Assembly: GCA_025359585.1 (NCBI GenBank)
Contig: JANYFX010000313.1
Span: 1 to 11,713, forward strand
Reading direction: 5' to 3'
Length of the DNA stretch: 11,713 nucleotides
Source: Rhizobacter sp.
GTDB lineage: Bacteria; Pseudomonadota; Gammaproteobacteria; Burkholderiales; Burkholderiaceae_C
The notes below the pieces were generated by a model that saw only the letters and a list, made by a program, of their open reading frames with translations, made no database searches and was not told where the DNA came from. The number at the start of each line of letters is the position of its first letter. Position 1 is the stretch's first letter. The position numbers and the translations under genes were made by a program. Of this stretch, positions 5,272 through 11,135 are shown one piece after another.

Positions 5272-6546
5272 ATGAGCACAGAAACCAGCCCTTCAACGAG
5301 CCTGCCGCTGAGCGGGGTTCGTGTTCTCGATCTCTCGCGCGTGCTGGCCGGGCCATGGTGCACGCAGACCCTGGCCGACCTGGGCGCCGACGTGATCAAG
5401 GTCGAGCGCCCGCCCGGCCAGGGCAGCAGCGGCGGCGACGACACCCGCGGCTGGGGCCCGCCGTTCCTGAAAGACAGCACCGGGCAAGACACCGCCGAAG
5501 CCGCCTACTACCTCGGCGCCAACCGCAACAAGCGCTCGATCACGATCGATATCTCGCGGCCCGAAGGCCAGGCGCTGATTCAGCGCATCGTGCTGCAAAG
5601 CGATGTGTTCGTCGAGAACTACAAGGTGGGCGATATGGCGCGGTACGGCCTCGACGCTGCCAGCCTGCACGCACTGAACCCGCGCCTCGTCTACTGCTCG
5701 ATCACCGGCTTCGGCCAGACCGGCCCGTACCGCGAGCGCGCCGGCTACGACTACGCGGTCCAGGGTATGGGCGGTCTGATGAGCGTGACCGGCCCGTCGC
5801 GCGCCGAGATCGCCGACGACGCGCCAGGCGGCGGCCCGCAGAAGGTGGGCGTCGCGGTCGCCGACCTGTTCACCGGCATGTACGCCGCCACCGCGATCCT
5901 GGCGGCACTGCGCCACCGCGACCTCACGGGCCAGGGGCAGGCCATCGACATGGCGCTGCTGGACACGCAGGTCGCGATGATTGCAAACCTTGGCGCCAAC
6001 TACCTGACCACCGGCATCGCGCCGCAGCGCATGGGCAATGCGCACCAGAACATCGTGCCCTACCAGGTGTTCGAGGTCGCCGACGGGCACATGATCGTCG
6101 CGGTCGGCAACGACAGCCAGTTCGCCAAGTTCTGCGACGTGGCGGGCCGGCCCGAACTGGCGCGCGACGCCCGCTTCACCCGCAACGCCGACCGGGTTCG
6201 CCACCGCGGAGTGCTCGTTCCGCTGCTCGCCGCCTTCATGAAGACACGTGCACGCGCCGATTGGCTGGCTGCGCTCGAGGCCGCCAAAGTGCCGTGCGGC
6301 CCGATCAACGACCTGGCCGACGTGTTTGCCGACCCGCAGGTGCTGGCCCGCGACATGACGGTCGAAATGCCGCACCCGTTGGCCGGCAGCGTTCGGCTGG
6401 TTGCGAGCCCCATGAAGTTTTCGGCCACGCCGGTGCAATACCGGCGCCCACCGCCGCTGCTGGGAGAGCACACAGCACAGATCCTCGGCGAGCTGGGCCT
6501 CGACGAAGCGGCGGTCGCCGCGCTCCGGGCTGCGCACGCTGTCTGA
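5272..6546 (+). CDS. family III CoA-transferase (CaiB/BaiF type)
   Basis: Cytosolic CoA-transferase of 424 residues, the usual length for the family, which moves CoA between carboxylic acids through a mixed anhydride on an aspartate. Seen: the N-terminal VRVLDLSRVLAGPWCTQTLADLGADVIKVE (Rossmann-like start, cited in halves: VRVLDLSRVLAGPW and LADLGADVIKVERP), the NRNKRSI motif, VFVENYKVG, and ITGFGQTGPY followed by GYDYAVQGMGG, where Asp160 holds the place of the catalytic Asp169 of formyl-CoA transferase. The C-terminal part contains VPCGPIND, also typical. The substrate cannot be assigned: formyl-, succinyl-, carnitine-, mesaconyl- and other CoA-transferases share these motifs, and no pathway genes lie nearby. 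It diverges from the lipoprotein gene across 53 nt. No Shine-Dalgarno is visible before the ATG; CACAAT at 5259-5264 might be a -10 for a near-leaderless message. Confidence 0.92.
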   Translation: MSTETSPSTSLPLSGVRVLDLSRVLAGPWCTQTLADLGADVIKVERPPGQGSSGGDDTRGWGPPFLKDSTGQDTAEAAYYLGANRNKRSITIDISRPEGQALIQRIVLQSDVFVENYKVGDMARYGLDAASLHALNPRLVYCSITGFGQTGPYRERAGYDYAVQGMGGLMSVTGPSRAEIADDAPGGGPQKVGVAVADLFTGMYAATAILAALRHRDLTGQGQAIDMALLDTQVAMIANLGANYLTTGIAPQRMGNAHQNIVPYQVFEVADGHMIVAVGNDSQFAKFCDVAGRPELARDARFTRNADRVRHRGVLVPLLAAFMKTRARADWLAALEAAKVPCGPINDLADVFADPQVLARDMTVEMPHPLAGSVRLVASPMKFSATPVQYRRPPPLLGEHTAQILGELGLDEAAVAALRAAHAV

Positions 6547-6741
6547 GCGCTGCCTGCGATGGCCGACAATTGTGTCCAAAAGTGACAGGCCGTGATTTAT
6601 TCACTCCCCCGGCTCCGGGGAAACGGCCTCAAGTCCATGGCGCGAGAACTTGCATGGCCACAAACTCCTCTGATGGACTGAAAGCGCCGAACCGTGACGA
6701 GCGAGCGGCGAGCAATGGACCCAATGACCCAGGAAAAGAGA

Positions 6742-7893
6742 ATGGACATGTCGGATATCGGGCGCACCCCGGCCGCGCAAGGCGTTGCCCGCACCCAGCC
6801 CGCCGACGACAAATCGCCTTCGAGCGAGCGTTGGACCGCGTTGGTGGCTCAGATCGGCGTTGAAATCGCCGGGCCGCTCACCGCCGCGCTGGAGCGCATC
6901 AATTCGCTCACCAGCACCGGAAACATCGACCGCAAGGGCCTGCGTGCGCTGCGCGAAGAAGTCGAAAGTGCGCGCCGGGTCGGCATGATCGGCCAGCAGC
7001 TCACGCGGTTTGCGTCGGGCCGCGTTCGCCAGTCGCACGAACGTCTGCAATTGGCCGACGTGTTGAGTGGCGTGCTCGCACACCGTGGCCGCGAAACGCA
7101 GGCACGCGGCATCGTGCTCAAGCCCGAACTCAAGCCGGCCGAGGTGGTCGTCGATGCGTCGCTGCTGTTCAGCCTGCTCAATTCCACGCTCGACTGGGCG
7201 TTAGCCGGTGCTCACTCGCAGATCGTCTTTTCGATCGAGATCAAGGCGTGGCCCACGAATGCGCGGCTGGCGTGTCGCTTTGCGCACCGCCCGCTCGATG
7301 AAGCCGCCGATGTGGCCAGCGCCACCCCCAGCGGGCTGGACTCGCTCACCTGGCGGCTGCTCGAACAAACCGCCTGGACCATGGGCTTGCTGATCGAGCG
7401 TGGCGAAGAAGCCGGGTTCACGACACTCGTTCTCGAGTTCCCGCGCACCGCCACCGATGAAGTCGAAGCCGTGAGCGCGCTCGAACTCAACGACGGTTTT
7501 TCGGTGTCTTCACATTCGCAGGGCCTGGCCGGCAGCCACGTGCTCGTGGTCGCGTCGCGCCGCGACATGCGCCTGCAGATTCGCGACGCGCTGCGCGACA
7601 TGAGCCTGATCGTCGACTTCGTCGGCACGGTCGACGAAGCGGCGGCGTTCTGCCGCGACGGCCTGCCGCACGCCATCGTCGTGGAGGCGATTCAAAGTGG
7701 CGAGCGCCTCGCGGCCTTGCGCGAAGAAATCCTGGCCGAGGTGCCCGACTTCGTGTTCATCGAGATCGTCGAAGAAGGCAACGCCTTCGAGATGTCGGGC
7801 TTCGCCGGCTCGGCCATGGCGAAGGTCGGCCGCGATGTGCTCGCCACTTCGCTGCCCTCGGCTCTGCTGTTCGAGCTCTCGAAAGGGCTTTGA
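6742..7893 (+). CDS. degenerate hybrid histidine-kinase/receiver protein (predicted pseudo-kinase)
   Basis: Soluble protein of 383 residues (counted from 6742) with no membrane segment. Its layout follows a hybrid sensor kinase: a dimerisation-like helical pair (about 30-92), an ATPase-like domain (about 120-235) and a C-terminal receiver-like domain (about 265-382). Key residues are replaced. The H-box reads IGVEIAGPLTAAL, with Val40 where the phospho-histidine belongs, though E41, P45 and L46-T47 remain. The N-box has Ser148 and Trp152 for its two Asn. No DxGxG loop is seen, yet SGLDSLTWRLLEQT matches the later G-box helix. In the receiver VLVVASRRDMR lacks the acidic pair (Ala271-Ser272) and IVVEAIQSG has Glu315 for the phospho-Asp; Lys361 may be kept. 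It is probably a non-catalytic binding or scaffold protein. The start at 6742 follows AGGA by 7 nt; alternatives are GTG 6694, ATG 6715 and 6724. Domain matches are by eye. Confidence 0.75.
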   Translation: MDMSDIGRTPAAQGVARTQPADDKSPSSERWTALVAQIGVEIAGPLTAALERINSLTSTGNIDRKGLRALREEVESARRVGMIGQQLTRFASGRVRQSHERLQLADVLSGVLAHRGRETQARGIVLKPELKPAEVVVDASLLFSLLNSTLDWALAGAHSQIVFSIEIKAWPTNARLACRFAHRPLDEAADVASATPSGLDSLTWRLLEQTAWTMGLLIERGEEAGFTTLVLEFPRTATDEVEAVSALELNDGFSVSSHSQGLAGSHVLVVASRRDMRLQIRDALRDMSLIVDFVGTVDEAAAFCRDGLPHAIVVEAIQSGERLAALREEILAEVPDFVFIEIVEEGNAFEMSGFAGSAMAKVGRDVLATSLPSALLFELSKGL

Positions 7894-7900
7894 TCCGCGC

Positions 7901-7916
7901 GGCGCAGTCTTGCGCC
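7901..7916. terminator. hairpin between convergent genes
   Basis: GGCGCA-gtct-TGCGCC is a perfect 6-pair stem with a 4-nt loop, centred in the 30-nt space between the stop of the pseudo-kinase gene (plus) and the stop of the DUF4197 gene (minus). Its position fits a two-way transcript end. No T-run follows on either strand, so it may only protect 3' ends. Confidence 0.4.
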
Positions 7917-7923
7917 AGCGTGC

Positions 7924-8613
7924 CTACTTCAACGAGCCGAAGACCTTGCCGAGGATGGCGCTGCCGGTGCCGATCGGGTCCTGGCGAATCTTGCGTTCTT
8001 CTTCGCCGATCATCAGGAACAGGCCGTCAAGTGCCTTGGTGGTGACGTACTGCTGAACGTTGGCGTCGTCCTTTTTCACCAGCCCGAGACCGGCCGCCTT
8101 GCCGGCCACGCGGTTGTACTTGTCTGCCAGCGAAACCTTCTCGGTCGCACGGGTCACGATCGGCAGGAACTTCACGCCCAGCGGCGTGCGGGTCTTTTCG
8201 GCGAAGAACTGCGTCACCGAGTTTTCACCACCGCGGATCAGGCGGGTGGCGTCGCTCACGCTCATCGCCTTCACGGCGCTCACGAGCAAAGCCTTGGCTT
8301 CGGGCACAGCGGCTTCGGCGGCACGGTTCATCGCAGTGATCAACTCATCCACGCGTTTTTGCTGGCCAGTGACCTTGAGCAACTGGGCGGCGTCGTTCAG
8401 AAAGCCCGGCAGCGGGATGCGCACCTTCGGGTTGTCGAGGAAACCGCCGCTCTTGCCGAGCAGGCCCACGGCCGCGACGGCGCCGCGCTCGAGTGCGGCA
8501 CGCACGCCGAGCGTGGCATCGCCCTCGCTGAGAGAGGCCGCCTCGGCGCTGGCGGCCAGCGCCCACAAACCACCCATCGAAACGACGCCTGACGTAAACT
8601 TTCTGCGCTGCAT
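7924..8613 (-). CDS. DUF4197 family protein, exported
   Basis: Product of 229 residues recognised as a DUF4197 protein from its general pattern (an N-terminal ALERGAVAAVGLLGKSGGFLDNPKVRIPLP block, quoted in part: GGFLDNPKVRIPLP; later TPLGVKFLPIV and the C-terminal ALDGLFLMIGEEERKIRQDP). The family is found in many Gram-negative bacteria and has no settled function. The N-terminus MQRRKFTSGVVSMGGLWALAASAEA carries an RRKF twin-arginine motif, a mild hydrophobic core and an AEA cleavage site, so export by the Tat route to the periplasm is likely (motif cited as RRKFTSG with AEA). The ATG at 8613 has a strong ribosome site, GGGAGG, 6 nt upstream. The gene diverges from the thioredoxin-like gene with only 12 nt between start codons, so its promoter must lie inside that gene or its 5' end. 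Confidence 0.85.
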   Translation of the reverse strand: MQRRKFTSGVVSMGGLWALAASAEAASLSEGDATLGVRAALERGAVAAVGLLGKSGGFLDNPKVRIPLPGFLNDAAQLLKVTGQQKRVDELITAMNRAAEAAVPEAKALLVSAVKAMSVSDATRLIRGGENSVTQFFAEKTRTPLGVKFLPIVTRATEKVSLADKYNRVAGKAAGLGLVKKDDANVQQYVTTKALDGLFLMIGEEERKIRQDPIGTGSAILGKVFGSLK

Positions 8614-8629
8614 GAAAGACCTCCCATGA
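8612..8629 (+). other. 5-codon mini-ORF overlapping the thioredoxin-like start
   Basis: On the plus strand ATG AAA GAC CTC CCA TGA encodes MKDLP, and its stop overlaps the ATG of the thioredoxin-like gene as ATGA. It has no Shine-Dalgarno of its own. It might feed ribosomes to the downstream start by termination-reinitiation, or be a chance product of the crowded divergent start region. Confidence 0.25.
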
Positions 8630-9138
8630 ACAAAACTGCCCGATTCTCTGCCGCTGCTATTGTCGCTTTGGGCCTGGGCGCGGCCGCGTACTTCGGAGCG
8701 GGCAGTGTGGGCAAGGCGCCGATGGCGCCGAACGCCGCCTACACGCTGCTCGACGGCAGCCGTTCGAACATCGAGAGCCTGCGTGGCAAGGTCGTGCTGG
8801 TGAACTTCTGGTCGACTGACTGCACGACCTGCGTGCACGAGATGCCGCAGATCGTCGCCACTCACGAGAAATTCAAGGCGCGCGGCTTCGAGACCCTGGC
8901 CGTCGCAATGAGCTTCGACCCGCCGGCCTACGTGATCAGCTTCGCCGAACAACGCAAGCTGCCGTTCGGCGTGGCCATCGACAACACCGGCGCGATTGCC
9001 AAGAGCTTCGACCAGGTGCAGGTCACGCCGACCACCGTGTTGATCAACAAGCGCGGCGAAATCGTCAAGCGCTTCGTCGGCGAACCCGACTTCGTGGCGC
9101 TGCATCAGCTCGTGGAAAAGCTGCTGGCCGAGACCTGA
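8626..9138 (+). CDS. thioredoxin-like (TlpA/ResA-type) membrane-anchored protein
   Basis: Predicted thiol-disulfide protein of 170 residues. An N-terminal hydrophobic segment (about 7-27) acts as anchor or signal, placing the domain in the periplasm. The thioredoxin fold follows: GKVVLVNFWSTDCTTC with Cys66 and Cys69, and TPTTVLI with the cis-proline Pro135 facing the active site. The residue before the first Cys is Asp rather than the usual Trp, which may alter redox potential or partner choice. TlpA/ResA proteins reduce disulfides, often during cytochrome c or oxidase maturation; the partner here is unknown. No plus-strand Shine-Dalgarno precedes the ATG, because the adjacent bases form the ribosome site of the divergent DUF4197 gene. 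Peroxiredoxin-like activity is a less likely alternative. It converges with the zinc-ribbon gene downstream. Confidence 0.88.
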   Translation: MNKTARFSAAAIVALGLGAAAYFGAGSVGKAPMAPNAAYTLLDGSRSNIESLRGKVVLVNFWSTDCTTCVHEMPQIVATHEKFKARGFETLAVAMSFDPPAYVISFAEQRKLPFGVAIDNTGAIAKSFDQVQVTPTTVLINKRGEIVKRFVGEPDFVALHQLVEKLLAET

Positions 9139-9158
9139 GCGCCGTTTTTCCGGGCTCA
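9136..9158. terminator. hairpin spanning both stop codons of convergent genes
   Basis: TGAGC (9136-9140) pairs with GCTCA (9154-9158), and inside it CCG (9142-9144) pairs with CGG (9151-9153), leaving G9141 bulged and a T-rich loop. The left arm starts with the stop codon of the thioredoxin-like gene and the right arm holds the stop codon of the zinc-ribbon gene on the other strand. There is no T-run after the stem, so termination strength is uncertain. Confidence 0.35.
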
Positions 9159-10118
9159 CCCCGGCCGCCGCAGCCAATACCAGAGCACGAGCAACACGAC
9201 GAGCAGCACAACCGTCGGCAACCGTTCGCGCCAGTCGGCGCCTGCACCTCGAGCGAACGGCGCCACCAGGTGACGGAAGAACGCCGTGCCGCGAAAACCA
9301 CGCTGGCGCCGCAGGGTGGCACCCATCGGCTGAGCGCCGGGCGCACGAAACTGGCGCAAGCGCGGCTCCAGCGCCGAGAGCAGCGGCATCGCGTCTTCGA
9401 GGGACGGCGCGAGCACGGTGTGGCCGCAGCGCGCGCAAGCCGTCATTGTGGTGGGATCGACCGCATCGCCACAGCTTCGGCAACGCCAGCTGACATGGCG
9501 CGCTTCGTCTTCGGGCAAGGGCAAACCGTGGCGCACCATCACCGATGCCATCAGCCGCTGCAGATCGAACACGACCAGCGGGCTGGCGCAGTGATCGCAG
9601 CTCGCGCTGTTGCCGGTGGGCACCGGGGCTCCACAGTTCAAACAGGTGAGCGGGCGTTGTTCGGTGTCCAGCGTGCGCCTGTCGCGTGCACTCAGCGGGC
9701 GCACCAGGCCACGCTCGGCGAGCAGCAGGCTAAAGGTCTGATAGTGACCGTGCTTGCGCGGGCACTCGTGTGCAGCGCTCTGCCCGAAGCGCGTCAGCAT
9801 GTGCACCGGCTTGAGTTCGGCACTGCAGCGCACACAGGCCAGCGGCATCTTCAGCGGCTGTGCGGGCGAGGCACCCATGACGCCGTGCATCTGCCGCAGC
9901 AGACCGATCCATCCCAGACCTGAAAGGCGCACCGACTCGAACTCGTCGAACCACACGAGGTGGCAGTTCGCGCAGATGTCGACTTCGTGCTGCTGGCCGT
10001 AGTGGCCTTCGAGCGTGACCGGCTGCAGCTCGGCCTTGCACTGCGTGCAGTTCAGAACGCGCGGCTTGAACGCGTCGGCCCGCGCCGTGGTTTGCCCGGC
10101 CGGCCGCACGGCGCTCAC
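9156..10118 (-). CDS. multi-zinc-ribbon protein with C-terminal membrane anchor
   Basis: I do not recognise a named family. The 320-residue product carries four Cys clusters: C24-x2-C27 with C49-x2-C52; C95-x2-C98 with C119 and His123/His125; C159-x2-C162 with C174-x2-C177; and C213-x2-C216 with C228-x2-C231. The first resembles the TFIIB-type zinc ribbon of bacterial proteins (ANCHLVWFDEFE); the last two look like a double zinc ribbon. Residues about 301-316 form one hydrophobic segment ending WYWLRRPG, so the protein is probably tail-anchored with its ribbons in the cytosol. The GTG start at 10118 overlaps the lipA stop as GTGA, so translation is coupled to lipA. A role near lipoate or iron-sulfur biology is suggested only by this linkage; structural zinc binding and protein-protein contact are the plain reading. 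Confidence 0.8.
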   Translation of the reverse strand: MSAVRPAGQTTARADAFKPRVLNCTQCKAELQPVTLEGHYGQQHEVDICANCHLVWFDEFESVRLSGLGWIGLLRQMHGVMGASPAQPLKMPLACVRCSAELKPVHMLTRFGQSAAHECPRKHGHYQTFSLLLAERGLVRPLSARDRRTLDTEQRPLTCLNCGAPVPTGNSASCDHCASPLVVFDLQRLMASVMVRHGLPLPEDEARHVSWRCRSCGDAVDPTTMTACARCGHTVLAPSLEDAMPLLSALEPRLRQFRAPGAQPMGATLRRQRGFRGTAFFRHLVAPFARGAGADWRERLPTVVLLVVLLVLWYWLRRPG

Positions 10119-11107
10119 ACCACGCCGTCGACGCCCGCCGCCTCGGCCTGCTTGTCGGCGTGGTAGCTCGAACGCACCATGGCGCCGACCGCAGCGTGGG
10201 TGAAGCCCATCGCCGCCGCTTCGCGCTCGAACATCTTGAACGTGTCGGGGTGCACGTAGCGCCGCACCGGCAGGTGGTGGCCGCTGGGCGCGAGGTACTG
10301 GCCGATCGTCAGCATGTCGATCTGGTGCTCGCGCATGTCGCGCATGACTTGCAGGATTTCTTCATCGGTTTCGCCCAGGCCCACCATCACACCGCTTTTC
10401 GTCGGCACGTGCGGCGCGAATTCCTTGAAGCGCTTCAGCAGGTTCAACGAGTAGGCATAGTCGGAGCCCGGGCGCGCTTCCTTGTAGAGACGCGCCGTGG
10501 TCTCGAGGTTGTGGTTCATCACGTCGGGCGGCGCGGCCTTCAGGATCTCGAGCGCGCGGTCCATGCGGCCGCGAAAGTCGGGCGTGAGGATCTCGATCTT
10601 CGTCTGCGGCGAATGCTCGCGCGTGAGGCGGATGCAATCGACGAAGTGAGCAGCGCCGCCGTCGCGCAGGTCGTCGCGGTCGACGCTGGTGATCACGACG
10701 TACTTCAGCTTCAGCGCGGCGATCGTCTTCGCCAGATTGAGCGGCTCGTCCACGTCGAGCGGGTCGGGCCGGCCGTGGCCCACGTCGCAGAACGGGCAGC
10801 GGCGGGTGCACTTGTCGCCCATGATCATGAACGTGGCCGTGCCCTTGCCGAAACACTCGCCGATGTTCGGGCACGAGGCTTCTTCGCAGACCGTGTGCAG
10901 CTTGTGCTCGCGCAGGATGCTCTTGATTTCGTAGAAGCGTGTGCTCGGCGAGCCGGCCTTGACGCGGATCCAGTCGGGCTTCTTCAGCGTTTCGGCCGGC
11001 ACGATCTTGATCGGGATGCGCGCCGTCTTGGCCTGCGACTTCTGCTTGGCGGTGGCGTCGTAGCCGGCGGCGGGCGCGGCGTCTCGGGTCACGTTGGGGG
11101 TGCTCAT
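10115..11107 (-). CDS. lipA: lipoyl synthase (radical SAM)
   Basis: Cytosolic radical-SAM enzyme that inserts two sulfur atoms into protein-bound octanoyl groups to make lipoyl cofactors of pyruvate and 2-oxoglutarate dehydrogenases and the glycine cleavage system. The 330 residues fit the family. Seen: the auxiliary [4Fe-4S] ligands C74, C79, C85 (CEEASCPNIGEC), the cluster that is sacrificed as the sulfur source; the radical-SAM motif C100-x3-C104-x2-C107 (CTRRCPFC); and the C-terminal RSSYHAD (312-318), whose serine binds the auxiliary cluster. All are intact. The ATG at 11107 has GGAAAG 5 nt upstream, and lipB ends 28 nt before it. The first ~40 residues are variable and Lys/Ala-rich, as in related proteins. 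lipB, lipA and the zinc-ribbon gene form one likely operon. Confidence 0.98.
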   Translation of the reverse strand: MSTPNVTRDAAPAAGYDATAKQKSQAKTARIPIKIVPAETLKKPDWIRVKAGSPSTRFYEIKSILREHKLHTVCEEASCPNIGECFGKGTATFMIMGDKCTRRCPFCDVGHGRPDPLDVDEPLNLAKTIAALKLKYVVITSVDRDDLRDGGAAHFVDCIRLTREHSPQTKIEILTPDFRGRMDRALEILKAAPPDVMNHNLETTARLYKEARPGSDYAYSLNLLKRFKEFAPHVPTKSGVMVGLGETDEEILQVMRDMREHQIDMLTIGQYLAPSGHHLPVRRYVHPDTFKMFEREAAAMGFTHAAVGAMVRSSYHADKQAEAAGVDGVV

Positions 11108-11135
11108 GTGCGCTTTCCGGGTTGGCCCGTTTCGG

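Noticed and set aside
5293..6579. Long minus-strand open frame (428 codons) opposite the CoA-transferase
   Set aside because: It is a shadow of a well-supported gene, with an unlikely composition and no known motif.
6571..6587. TGT-N11-ACA dyad as an NifA or CrtJ/PpsR-type operator upstream of the pseudo-kinase gene
   Set aside because: The spacing does not fit the known consensus spacings (N10 or N12), and there are no target genes of these regulators nearby. I also found no convincing -35/-10 pair in 6547-6741.
6607..6620. CCCCG-gctc-CGGGG hairpin after the CoA-transferase gene as a terminator
   Set aside because: The stem is good but no T-run follows and it lies about 60 nt past the stop; a chance GC-rich palindrome is as likely.
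8060..8629. Plus-strand 189-codon frame ending at the thioredoxin-like start
   Set aside because: It is antisense to the DUF4197 gene. Only its last five codons (MKDLP) are kept, as a separate mini-ORF, because of the ATGA overlap.
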